A stretch of DNA of 64,000 bases from Liolophura sinensis (lineage: Eukaryota; Mollusca; Polyplacophora; Chitonida; Chitonidae), in the NCBI RefSeq assembly GCF_032854445.1, contig NC_088300.1, forward strand, positions 65,012,984-65,076,983, given 5' to 3'. A model generated the notes under the pieces. That model was given only the letters and a program-made list of their open reading frames with translations. It made no database searches and had not been told where the DNA came from. This document shows positions 53,527-64,000 of this stretch, piece by piece. Positions within the stretch are counted from its first letter, which is position 1. Every line of letters begins with the position of its first letter. Both the position numbers and the translations under genes were made by a program.

Positions 53527-54599
53527 GCTTGTGATTACAGTTTTTGTCTTTATGTCCTGGTTTCATGTCCATATCCTCCTCACACCTGAGATTTCCTATC
53601 ACTTAGGTCATACAGAACAGTAGCATACTTACAGCAGTTACAGAGACAAACCATGTTACAGCACTGATCTTCAAGTGCAGCATCGTGTTCAACTTTGTTA
53701 GGGTTAATTCAACGTTGATTACATTTTTGTTGATACTACTGTAAATGACCTCAATTTTTTCCCCAAAAAAAGGCAAACAAATGTCATTATATTTTACTTT
53801 TGGTGCCCCAAACTTACTTTTTGCCATTAGCATATCATCCTACCTTACAAATAGATCTCAGATTTTTCAAAGATCAAAGCAACTCTTAGAATCAGGCAAA
53901 ATGAGCAAAATTTTAGGTAATGTACTTTACAATGTTGAAAATGCAATATAACCAGTTTTCCATCGATAATCTTATTTTTTTTACCACACTTTCAGTGAGA
54001 TTATTTGCATATATCTTTTATATTGCAGAAAATTTCTTATGTAACAATATCATTTTTAAGTATCAAAGATTTGCTAGGAAACACACAGTTCAAATCCTAA
54101 CATTAGGAAACTGTAATCATCTTTGACTGAACACAGCAACTTATCTCGAGTTTCTGAAATCAGCTTTATTTAGTAGGCAAAATGTAACGAAACTGTTTAT
54201 TAAGTTTAAAATAATGACTGATGTCATAGTTAGTTGTGGTACTAAGATACATGCACTTGTTAATGAATGCTACGGTCCCCAAAATACAGATAGATCATAG
54301 GAAGTTTTATTATTTCCCCAAGATATGACAGTTTCAACAGGAATCACATTTGCACAGTTTTAAGACAGCTGATGTCACGGAAGTTTACTTTTCCACCAAC
54401 TGTTAGGACCCCCCACAGCGTATGGAAGAATTAATGTGATCATACAGCGACTGTTGTATGTTTAGCAATGCCCTTCCCAGGTTAAAGGAATTACATGCAC
54501 ATCAACTGCATAAATCCTGTCACAAATAAATTCAATCTAATATTCACCGGGGCTATTAAACTTTAAATACGCAATATAGAAGATATATATGTAATTATG

Positions 54600-54905
54600 C
54601 TTGGAATTTTACGTCGTACTAACCAACTTTTCAGTCGTTTGAGCACGAGGAGTCACTAGCTGTGTGTACGTATAGTCCTTCTTCTTGTGCAGGGCAAATC
54701 CATGTCGCCAAATTGCCGTTGCATACATAAGACGCCAGAGACGAGAAGCCACCTGGTCACGTTATACTGACCCTCGGCCAACTAGCCCTGTTTTCTTGCT
54801 CTATCCTGTTAGTGCCGAGTGCCAAGACAGGCAAATACAAGTACCATTTTTAAGGTCTTGGTGTAGTCCGACCAGGGAGTTCGAAGCGGAGTATACAGTT
54901 TAACA
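54600..54905 (-). repeat. Diverged dispersed repeat related to SINE family B
   Basis: Starts TGCTTGGAATTTTACGTCGT and CAACTTTTCAGTCGTTTGAG, clearly related to the start of the family B copies, but the inner part differs. An open frame inside it is part of the repeat and not a gene. Confidence 0.5.
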
Positions 54906-56605
54906 TCGTAAATGTGTAGTGTCTCACGAGTTATTTATCTGCCTAATAAGCAAATACACTGGCATTCAAGCTTCACTATACATTATAACGTTGTCAAGCA
55001 CTCTGTGATGGTACACCTATTGAAATTAGATTTTTAATATTTTTCTTTCATTTTCTTCAAAGCTTTAAGAGCTCTGAGAGGAAAAGTTTTCATTGGATGT
55101 TGTTGAAATATGGTGATTTTAGGAACAAGGTTATGAGGCAAATTTTGGTATGACATGACAACCATCTTTAAATATCTTCTCAAGAACCAATGAAAGGATT
55201 CTTCTGACCTTTGATGTACTTGTAGAGTGATCCCAGTTAGAGCAAGTTTGAAAAAATCTTGGACATTCATCAAAAGCTTTGGAAGCTAGCCATTGGTTGA
55301 AGTTATGACGTCATAAAAAGTGTCTAATTTTGAAAACGTTTTCATTTATTCTGGTGTATTTGGCAACGCTGATTCCAAATCTGCCTTTTGGATTTTGCCT
55401 ATCTTTGTAACTTTTTGAGATATGGTCAAAAAACTTTTTTCAGTTACGTAATTCCAGTGGCCTGTAACTCAAGAACTATTGTAGCTAGAAATGTGAAACT
55501 TGCACCAAATTGTATCCCAAGACATGCCCTTTCTGCACAAAGGATTTGAGCTACGATCAATAGTTTTCTTGCTAGAAATATTTAAATGACACTCTACTTC
55601 AGACATAGAAATGTAAGCCTGTGCATTTAACATTGATGTTACTGCATGATGTACTGCATGTTTGCACGTATGCCAGCCCTTTTCGCAATTCGAGCCCAGT
55701 TGATTATTTTTCACTTTTGTCATGCTTTTTCTCCATGTTGCCTGTTTTTGTAAATACTGTGACACTTTGAACATGCAGGCTGAATCTGTTGAATTTTCCA
55801 TTGTCTGTACATTGGCAGTTGAATAAAGCTATTTGTCGTTATGTGTGTTAGCATTATGTTAGCATTATGTTTTCCAAAGCTTAATTCTTCCCATCATGAC
55901 AAATTAATTCAGTGCATTACTTTCATAGTGTTTTCTCATTTGACATTCACTTGGGCCTTGGTGCTTGGCCACAGGTATCACTGTAAGGAACGTAACAACT
56001 TTAATTCTAATTACTATTCTATGCGATAAGATGCGATTTTGTGTATATGAACAGATTATACAAGTCACTTAAGTTGTAGGCCTGGGCCATCCTTAAAAAA
56101 AAATCATATTATGTAACCTAACTCTATCTGGAAAATTGGAGTATGTTGGTTGGGACTTATTTTTTTGGGTCACTTTTCCATAAAATTTAGCGTTTAAAGA
56201 CAACTTTCAATGTACATATTATCTTACTGTTGCATGACGTAGAAATATAACCTGTCCCTACATTATGCGTTTTCATGGTGTTATCCCACTGATTCATACT
56301 GGATCATCACGCAACAGACAATTCACTTTCGGTATAGTTTTATACTAGTATGTGAAATAGCGCCTTTATCATTAAGTTATTAAGTCCAAATTATAATTCT
56401 CAACTTCCAAATAAAATGTAAATCTAAAATTCCATGAAAAATTTTTGCGATACAGACAATTTTTTCATCAAAACAGGCCTAATACAGCCTGTTTTTTTTT
56501 TTTTGTATCACAAATTTACCCTCTCCATAATACATCCACTGGTTCAGTAAACTGGCACACACAAAGCCTGGGAACAAAACAAATCAAAGTAGTACTTCCT
56601 TTTTC

Positions 56606-56883
56606 TTACTGGAATGTTACTAAATAGTCCGGGTAAGCCTGGGCATCATGGAATATGATGTACATGCTTGGGTTTGCAGGGTTGTCTACTACAGAATCAT
56701 AGAGAATGGGGCCACTTTTGTTTGGTGGCACAATCATTCCAGATCTACCTTGGGTATGGTCTCCAACCAAAACTCTTGTCTGATACATCCTCTTATGCCC
56801 CTGCCCGTCTGGTCGGGAATATGTATTGCTGGCAGAGTAGTTAGCATTCACTGCGAAATAGACACCATTCCCAAACGCCGTAG
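56606..56883 (-). CDS. PARP14: PARP14-like terminal exon: ART core and stop
   Basis: 278 nt from acceptor ATTTCAG to TAA. FGNGVYFAVNANYSASNTYS gives the second triad residue (Tyr), followed by the D-loop/donor-loop region and NPSMYIIFHDAQAYPDYLV. The third triad position is Met instead of Glu. Confidence 0.96.
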
Positions 56884-59800
56884 CTGAAATTAAAAAAAAA
56901 CAAAAAAAAAACACAGACAGTAGCTCAGGATTGTTAATATATGCATTTACATAAGGGAAAGTACTTATGATTCAGCCTAGACAGCAAATAAAAACCAAAA
57001 TATAAGTCAATGAACTTTCTGATGAGAAAATGGGACATGCTCAGCTTTATTCCTATAATTCTCCATTAACCTTTGACACTATTTAAGATAATTAAATTAA
57101 CCTTTCACCCCAGCCGTGCACACATTTGTTTTCTAAGTATATTTGACTTTTGATTATACCAGTACTTAAGAGGATATTGAATTTGTACAACGTCAGTCTG
57201 GGTCTTTGAGGGAAGAAAGTTCAGAGAAATATACAGGCCACTGTCAGGTGTAAGCAATCTGACGAGTGCTTGATTTGAACTGGGGACAAATTCGGGCTTG
57301 ATGGTTGAGGCCCGAACAGCTGAACCATCCTTTGAAGACTAAAAATTTAATTCATCAATACAAAGTCACTATGAAATCTGAATAGCAAGACGTGCATTGA
57401 CATCTGGAAGACATTTCGATTTTTATGATCTTCAAACACCATGATAATCAAATGACATGACAAAGCACTAACCATTTTTCCCACAATAACTTCGGTTGAA
57501 GCCATAGTTATTGATGCTTTGAACTGTATCAGAACTTGTTCCGTGCCATAGTATTTTCTCCACAGTTTTGTTAGGGTTGGATCTCTCAATTTTCCCTTTT
57601 TTGGCTACATACTGTTCATACAAGCTTTTGTTCTGGATACGTTCAATCTTAAGAGAAAAACAGATAAAAATATTAGTTGGTATTTTCGGCCTATGCGGTG
57701 TCATTTACAGTTAATTGAATTTTGTCTATGTATTGATCAATAACCAACTTAATTAGAAAGCGTACATTCTTCATAGCCGTAAGTGCATGGTTTGTACACT
57801 ATACAGCATGTACATGTAAGTGTGCTAAACGTAATTAATTGACCTTTGGGCAATATTTTAAGGCATGCATGTCGTGTGTTTTTGAACACAGCTCAACGGT
57901 TTTCAGCATACATACAGGACATATAGAGCCCTTTTCACACAGCCTAATGTTATCAAATGGTATTACATGTACAGTATAATGATCTTGTTGGTTCATAAAA
58001 TAACATGACCAGTGAATTTAACATTTACTTATATCACTTGTGTTTTTAACTTGTACTCAAAATTTATTTATTTGATACTGTTTAATGCCTTACTCAGTAA
58101 TTTTTCATTCATACAATGACAACCAGTTTTATGGGCAGAGGAGACCAGAAAGGCTGTAGTGAACGACCAACACACGGAGACCGGTAGATGGAGACAAAAA
58201 ATTACATGCATACGTAACTTACAAGACAAAGGACAAGTTTTATTTACTTATTTATTCACTTCATTTATGTTTTATGCTGTGCTCAAGACTATTTCACTTA
58301 TAGATGACGACAACAAGCATGAGCTGGAGCTTAACTCACACTGACAATTGTAGCAGGTGCAAACCTACTGGGGTACAGATAGGGCACTGATAATGTATTC
58401 ATTGTCTGTAAAAGGCAATTAATTCAAAGAGTGTTGTCAAGACAAAGAAGCAAAAAATTTGCTCTACTTCTGACAAATTTCCAAGGCTTCTGGTTACTCA
58501 ATCTGTTTTTGGAATGTCCTCTATTCTAGTCTTTGGCCTTTATTTTGCAGTATCCAGAATTTATGAAAACATTTCTGATGATTTAGATTTACTAAAAGAC
58601 TCAAATATGTTGATCTTGCCATTCATTCACCAAATTCTGCAGATGAAATGAATACTTTCAGCACTTTGCATTTTGGCAATCACTGAAAAGGTGTGATCTC
58701 ATATCGGGACATCCCATATGGTTCCATCCATCATGTTTATTGCCCATTATAAGCTTTACAATGATTCAGGATTTCATTTATAGGTGAAGATTATGCAGCC
58801 CTGGTTAACACCTTGTTTCTTTGTTTTTCATTATGTCTATTTATATCTTTTCTGACTACCTTGATGATGTTTGTCACTTGACCCTGAAGGTTCTTGATGA
58901 CCTGCTGATATTCTGAATCAGTACTCTGTAACTCCACCGTGACCAGATCTTGATCAGCCATGTGTGTCCAGGTGGGAGGCAGTTCAAACCCAGAGCCTAT
59001 AGGAAACAGGAAAAACAGAATCATATACACATTAAATTAAACAATTGTTATTACTTAGTGATATACCTGAAAGACAGAGCCTACAGGTAACAGCATGGAA
59101 GGATGTACACATTGTGCAAAGATGTATGGTATACAGCTCAAAAGATAAATGAAGTTTATCCCGCCTATATGATGCAACAGCTATATACAATGCTGGCCTG
59201 CAAGAGATGCATGAACAGAAATGTTCAATACCTGTCAAGTCCTTTTGAGATACTACCATTTACATTACTGTAAGACGGAGTAATACACCATAGCAAAATG
59301 TCATGAATTTTGTCATTCACGCAAAATTTGCACACATGAAGGGCATGAAGAATGCAATATCCCTATCATGTCCCCAGATCACCTGTAGGAGACATGCAAA
59401 ACTTCAGCTCAATACTTCAATATTTACCTTAACATGGATTCTAATACACATAAGAGATGTGAAGTTCATGCATTTGATAATTTACAACAATCAACACAAG
59501 TACAGAGCATCAACAATGGAGCATCCCCCTTGTTTCATTGTGCTTTACATGTACAAACCTCAGCTCACTACATACAGTACTTTTGGATCCCACCCGTAAT
59601 ACTGCCTCAACACTGGTTCTATTATTTATAAGACACAAAGTTTTGACTTTTGTAATTTACAGTAATTAATTCAACACAGAGCATCAAAAATGGAACATCC
59701 CCCTCACATTATTGTCCTTTACATGTATGCAAAACCTGAGCTCAATACAGGTAGTGCTATTTTGAGATAACACCCCCAACATTTGTTGGCGAAGAGTCAA

Positions 59801-62800
59801 ATGATGATGTAATAGGAAATGCAATTCATCATACTGCAGCAAAATATTTTACTTCTTTACCAGGCCAAAATATGATGTATCATTATCCTTCCTACTAAGT
59901 CATGGTTGCCATAGCAACATTTTACAGCCATTCAATTACAGTACATTTAAAGCATTTACTGTTGTGCATTCAACCCCATTTACTTATTTATTTGATTGGT
60001 GTTTACGCCGTACTGAATAATATTTCACTTATACGACGGCGACCAGTATTATGGTGGGAGGAAACCGGACATTCAACTTCAGAAATATCCACGATCATTT
60101 TGTCATTTTACACAAGCCTGCGGCCCCTTACTCTCAAACAATGGTCAACTCTGTGCTGTCTGTTATCTAGGTGATTTGAGTGAGTGAGTGCTTGGGGTTT
60201 AACGTCGTACTCAACAATTTTTCAGTCATATGACGAAGGAATCCTTAGGGTGCATGTACGTGTAATGTGCCTCCTTGTAGTAGGACGGATTTCCACCGCT
60301 CTTTTATCTAGTGCTGCTTCACTGAGACGACTTACCGAAGGCAAGTAAGCCGCACCGCCCGAGCCATTATACTGATGCGGGTCAAATAGCCGTTGCACTA
60401 TCCCCTTCAAGATGAACGCCAAGCGAGGAAGTTACAACTTCCTCTTTTAAAGTCTTAGGTGTGGCTCGATCAAGGATTGATCCTGGATCTACCGGTCCCG
60501 AAGCAGACTACAGTCACGGAAAAAATTATTAGACCACTCATATTTTCTTTGGTTTCTTGTTCATTTTAATGCCTGGCAACCCTAAAGGTGTATTAACCGA
60601 AGATTACAATGAATACGACAAAAATCCAGCTTATTCCATAATACTTTGTCGTATTTGATATGCTTTAAGGTCAGTTGTATTCCTAGGGTGTATGCGAGGC
60701 AATTTCATGCTTTCCATTTACATGCAGACTTACATAAAGAGTGGTTTCCTGTTTACATGTAGGCTTACATAAATAGGGGTCTCTTCTTTATATATTAAGA
60801 CGCAGCACAACTCGGTAGTTGTCAGCTCTCATAATGCCTAAAATGAAAGAATTATGTGGAGCCAGAAAGGCAGCCATCTTGGCACAGCTGGATACTGGAT
60901 TGAGCGAGCGACAAGTGGCCAAAAAACTGAAGATCTCTAAGACAGCAGTTCATTACACCAAGAAAAAGCAAGCCGAACATGGTACTACAAAACTGCTAGC
61001 TGGTCGAGGCAGGAAACGTCTTTCTACCCCACGAGATGACCGAGCACTCATCCGGTCCTGTATCAAGAATCGTCGTCAGACCTCCAGAGACCTTAGAAAT
61101 GGCACAGGGCACGGAAGAAGCCCTTCATCAACGAGAGGCAGCGGAAGGCCTGCTTGCGTTTTGCGAGGGATCACAAGAATTGGACTGTTGATGATTGGGC
61201 TAAAGTTCTCTTCAGTGATGAATCCAATTTTGAGTTGATGCCTACTCCAGCCAACTTACTGGTTAGGAGGAAGCCTGGGGAAGCCTACAAACCAGACTGC
61301 CTTGCTCCTACTGTAAAGCATGGGGGTGTATCAGTGATGATCTGGGGTTGTTTCAGTATGGGTGGAACAGGACAGATGCAGTTGTGTGAAGGGAGAATGA
61401 ACCAAGTCACATACAGAGCTACTCTTGAAAACAGTCTTCTTCCATCAGCTGCTAAATTCTTTCCTGGCTCGAATGACTGGATTTTCCAACAAGACAATGC
61501 CCCTTGCCACACGGCAAGGTCAGTTAAAACCTGGATAGAGAACAGGAACATTCAAACCATGAATTGGCCTGCTCAGTCACCTGATCTGAATCCAATTGAA
61601 AACCTGTGGAATATTATCAAGTTCAAAATGGAGAACCACAAGCCCAAAAACAAAGCAAATTTGTTCGAGTTTTTGCAACAGGAATGGGCTGCTGTGACCG
61701 CAGGGCAATGTAACAAACTGGTGGAGAGCATGCCAAGGCGCATGGCTGCAGTCATCAAAAACAATGGGCATGCAATCAAGTACTAACTCCCGTGTGGGAA
61801 TGAGAGTCATGTGACTACGTGACTAGGAGACAGGAGAAAAAATGAAATGCCAAAATGTTTTTGAGAATACAGTTGCCACATCTACAGATGTATGAACTTA
61901 AGTGATTTTGGTCATTGTCAAGAAATTCATAGAGAACTGATAGATATCACCTCTTAAATAAAACCCTTATGAACTATTTCTGTTTTCATCACTTTCTTTG
62001 CCCAAACAAATGTTCCTTCAGTTGTGCAAGGTTTTAAAATGAACAAAAAATGGGAGAAAGCAAGGGTGGTCTAATAATTTTTTCCATGACTGTAGGTGAT
62101 TTGAACATGACAAGCTACGTTTTATTTCTTAACCTGCACAATACGCCAACCAGTCCCTGTCATATTTGTTTATCAGCGTCTTTGCCAGGGAGTCTTGTTT
62201 TCACGCCAACGTATATTTATAACGTTTGTACATGTGGCGCTGCTTCATTGAAAAGCTTTGTCAAAGACACAACACAAGAGACTCCAACCACTGAAAAGGA
62301 ATGCCCTTTACAAGCATCAAGTAGCCAACATTATACAAATGCGAAAGCCTTAGGTATAAGTTCTCCAGAGTGTATATACATGCTACACGTACTAATCTCT
62401 ATATCCACTCAGCAAGTGCTCTGTATAAGTCATCTCCTTACAATACATCAATGGCAAATAATACAAATTCTGATAATGTACCCTTTTCATTGCCTATGTT
62501 TTTTTCTTTTTTGTTAGATTTAGTTAGCATCTAAGTACAGACACAAAGACAAAAGGGGTAATATTATGCCACCTAAATGCTCACAACACATGTACACTTA
62601 CACCGAGCAATTCAGAACAAGGCTTACATTATATTATGTCAAGTGTCAAAACACCAAATTTATAAATGTTAATGCCTTAACACCTACCATCCTGGAATGC
62701 CAGTCTTTATCAAAAAAAACCTTGATAATTTCAATGAGCCTGAAAAATGTGTAAGTGGCAGCTTACTCTGAGCATTCACTTCTTTCCGTATCATTTTCAC

Positions 62801-64000
62801 CCGGTCGCTCGGGTCATCATCTGGGTACTCCTCCATTGCCTCAAAGTCGTAACAGTATTGACAGCCGTCATCGGCAGTGAGCACTTTCATTTTCTCCTTT
62901 TGGAGAAAAGCTTTTTCCAGCACCATGTTCAACTGGTTGTCGTACTTCGTGAGAGGTATTGCGACAGAGGTGCTGGTGGGATTGCACTCCATGTAGTACC
63001 ACTGTACAATGCCAGCCACCACTTCACTTGTTTTGGTTTCATGAACCATTCTGTCTATCTCTTTAAAAATGGTTGTGATTATCTGAAATGTAGTCATGAC
63101 ATCAGTAGGCAGGCCTTGAATCCGGATTCGACCTAATCTCTTTTCTATCTTTATTGTAACATCTTGTTTGTTCTCACATGTGAGAATCTCTGCTACCTGT
63201 AAAAGCAAAAGGTTTTGTTTAACTTTTAATTTCACAAAACAATGTACACGTATAATGTGGGGGTTTTAAATGAAATACACTTACTGCTGAATATTTTATG
63301 GTGTAAAAGGAAAAACAACAATTACTTTTGTAATGCATACAGAATCAAAGAATCATTTGGTAGAACTACTCTTCTTATTCTTGTACTTTTAGAGTTGATG
63401 AACAGCAAGTTGCACAACCCAAAAGCCCTTGATTCTGCTGATATTCACAATAATGGTCCCACCAACCACAAAAATTAAACACATTAGTAACCAGCATACA
63501 GTTTTCAAGAACTTTACCACTTATGACGTACATCATACTGGTTGTAGGCAAGAGATTTCAAACAAGCATAACCACACCAAAGAGCACTGTCAGCATCTTA
63601 CTGCCACCAAGCTAAGGGTTCCAGAACAATGGAAGCAGGGAAACCATGAAAATTCTCTGTCCATGATTGGTATTGAATCCTCGTCTTATTTGACAAACTA
63701 ACATTTAGAATAAAATATAAATGTTTACGATATAATTAAATACTCAATGTGACCTTGAATATGAAGAACGACATAGCAGATCTGGCTACAGATAAAACTA
63801 ACATGTTGATCGGACAGGTTCTTGATTGACTCTGTCCATGGCTCTGTGATCACTTGGTCATACATCTCACTCTTCAGACAACTCTCAATATTACTGATCG
63901 CTTTTTCAATGGCCTCCTTTTTATCAGATATCACCACCAGTGCAATTTCTTTAGGAGACTTTCTTTTTCCTGCAGGGCTTGCCTCCCATGTTGATGCTGT
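56606..64000 (-). CDS. PARP14: PARP14-like mono-ADP-ribosyltransferase, 3' part of gene (5' end outside window)
   Basis: Whole-fragment entry. Exons 63803-64000 (cut by the window), 62767-63196, 58860-58996, 57473-57647 and 56606-56883 splice in phase to 405 codons plus stop. Order: a KH-like segment, a WWE-like domain (IVQWYYMECN through LEKAF) and the catalytic ART domain (ILWHGTSSDTV, CGKNATAFGNGVYFA, then YDSVVDNPANPSMYIIFHDA). The first two residues of the H-Y-E triad are present as His and Tyr. The Glu position is occupied by Met (NPSM), where PARP14/PARP15 have a hydrophobic residue, so mono- rather than poly-ADP-ribosylation is expected. Upstream macrodomains and RRMs, if any, lie beyond the right edge. 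In vertebrates the family acts in interferon and antiviral responses, but any immune role here is inference. Confidence 0.92.
57473..57647 (-). CDS. PARP14: PARP14-like exon: NAD-binding His
   Basis: 175 nt, phase 0 to phase 1. RIQNKSLYEQYVAKKGKIE then EKILWHGTSSDTVQSINNYG with the catalytic-site His (HGT) and NRSYCGKN at the end. Acceptor CTCTTAAG, donor GTTAGT. Confidence 0.95.
58061..58195 (-). repeat. SINE family A, diverged fragment
   Basis: TTTATTTGATACTGTTTAAT then TGCCTTACTCAGTAATTTTT resemble the family tail. The middle is degraded. Confidence 0.5.
58240..58345 (-). repeat. SINE family A, internally deleted fragment
   Basis: Tail motif ATGCTGTGCTCAAGACTATT followed directly by AGCATGAGCTGGAGCTTAAC, which belongs near the head. 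The central body is lost. Confidence 0.5.
58860..58996 (-). CDS. PARP14: PARP14-like exon: start of ART domain
   Basis: 137 nt, phase 1 to phase 0. Includes FELPPTWTHMADQDLVTVEL, the LP-x-x-W segment that opens PARP14-type catalytic domains. Acceptor CCTATAG, donor GTAGTC. Confidence 0.9.
59475..59780 (+). repeat. Two diverged ~130-bp repeats in PARP intron
   Basis: AGAGCATCAACAATGGAGCA then TTTACATGTACAAACCTCAG (from about 59,500) recurs as AGAGCATCAAAAATGGAACA then TTTACATGTATGCAAAACCT (from about 59,678). A weaker third copy may precede them near 59,380. Confidence 0.6.
59979..60069 (-). repeat. SINE family A, tail half only
   Basis: GATTGGTGTTTACGCCGTAC and CACTTATACGACGGCGACCA to GGGAGGAAACCGG, with no tRNA-like head. 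Confidence 0.7.
60180..60508 (-). repeat. tRNA-derived SINE (family B), interrupted at its head by Tc1
   Basis: Shares GCTTGGGGTTTAAC, CAATTTTTCAGTCATATGAC, GGATTTCCACC and GGCAAGTAAGCCGC with the copy at 15,463-15,699. The tRNA-like head is cut after CCCGAAGCAGAC. A 12-bp direct repeat TAGGTGATTTGA flanks the SINE (60,168-60,179) and the far side of the Tc1 element (62,093-62,104). Confidence 0.85.
60511..62092 (+). mobile_element. Tc1-type DNA transposon (DD34E), defective
   Basis: 1,582-bp element with terminal inverted repeats of about 28 bp (CAGTCACGG...AGACCAC at left; CAGTCATGG...AGACCACC at right when reversed), flanked by TA on both sides (60,509-60,510 and 62,093-62,094). It carries one transposase reading region on the plus strand. 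It lies in the 3.8-kb PARP intron, opposite to the direction of the PARP gene. The two TIRs differ at about one position in the first 28, so the insertion is fairly young. Confidence 0.95.
60834..61786 (+). pseudogene. Tc1 transposase, internally deleted and frameshifted
   Basis: Two reading frames together cover most of a Tc1 transposase. Frame one (from 60,834; MPKMKELCG start) encodes the first helix-turn-helix (GLSERQVAKKLKISKTAVHY) and a GRGRKR linker, and loses homology near 61,096. The second frame picks up at about 61,115 with KKPFINERQRKACLRFARDH and runs through the catalytic DDE core to the stop. Catalytic Asp in LFSDESNF, Asp in QQDNAPCH and Glu in LNPIENLW are all present, with 34 residues between the last two. 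The second half of the DNA-binding domain (roughly 30-40 residues) is missing, so the protein should not be functional. Confidence 0.9.
62767..63196 (-). CDS. PARP14: PARP14-like exon: KH-like segment and WWE-like domain
   Basis: 430 nt, phase 0 to phase 1. First half VTIKIEKRLGRIRIQGLP resembles a KH-like fold strand-helix unit. Second half has the WWE pattern: IVQWYYM, then IPLTKYDNQLNMVLEKAF and a Tyr/Asp-rich end (CQYCYDFEAMEEY). WWE domains bind iso-ADP-ribose or mediate protein contacts. Acceptor TTTTACAG, donor GTAAGC. Confidence 0.88.
63803..64000 (-). CDS. PARP14: PARP14-like exon, 5' truncated by window edge
   Basis: 66 in-frame codons to a GTTAGT donor, starting TASTWEASPAGKRKSPKEIA and continuing as an alpha/beta segment (ALVVISDKKEAIEKAISNIE). 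This looks like part of the KH-like region that precedes WWE in PARP14. Confidence 0.85.

Larger units (their letters stand above)
50916..56605. other. Gap between convergent ENOPH1 and PARP14-like genes
   Basis: No conserved coding segment is seen. It contains repeat family C (52,100-52,425), a 47-bp tandem duplication, a MITE and a SINE-related repeat. The PARP 3' UTR must occupy its right end. No canonical AATAAA is close on the minus strand. ATTAAA (plus TTTAAT near 55,999) and variant hexamers are possible. Confidence 0.6.

Noticed and set aside
54685-54903. Arg-rich plus-strand frame of 72 codons
   Set aside because: Inside a dispersed repeat related to SINE family B.

Overview
The window is animal nuclear DNA. 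Genes are split by many GT-AG introns, the sequence is AT-rich and there are no operons. Homology, tRNA-derived SINEs, palindromic MITEs and a Tc1 element suggest a lophotrochozoan, most likely a bivalve mollusc. The taxon is an inference from repeat style and gene structure.

Three protein-coding genes can be built exon by exon. (1) A ribosome-binding protein 1/kinectin (RRBP1/KTN1) orthologue fills 3,989-43,715 on the minus strand. Its 25 coding exons join in one uninterrupted frame of 1,191 codons. It has an N-terminal ER membrane anchor, a basic lysine-rich region, a very long coiled coil and a C-terminus ending GTSV. Two 5' untranslated exons lie at 43,716-43,809 and near 44,598. A long 3' UTR probably runs to about 1,295. 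(2) Enolase-phosphatase E1 (ENOPH1, methionine salvage) lies on the plus strand at 45,125-50,388. It has six exons and 305 codons, with an unusual acidic tail. It is head-to-head with RRBP1 across a short shared promoter region. (3) The 3' part of a PARP14-like mono-ADP-ribosyltransferase lies on the minus strand from 56,606 past the right edge. It has five exons encoding a KH-like segment, a WWE-like domain and the catalytic ART domain.

Layout: 1-1,300 is flanking DNA with an old repeat. 1,300-44,650 is the RRBP1 transcription unit, whose introns carry SINE copies, minisatellites and one 0.6-kb inverted-repeat element. 44,650-45,124 is the shared promoter region. 45,125-50,890 is ENOPH1. 50,890-56,605 is gene-poor and lies between convergent genes. 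56,606-64,000 is the PARP gene, whose largest intron holds a Tc1 transposon inserted at the junction of a SINE and its target-site duplication.

The three genes do not form a pathway: ER ribosome/kinesin docking, methionine salvage and ADP-ribosylation are separate jobs. The most notable points are the run of 14 consecutive phase-0 exons in RRBP1, the apparent serial duplication of four-heptad exons, a tandem array that copies a splice acceptor plus 33 nt of exon 16, and the nested SINE/Tc1 insertion.
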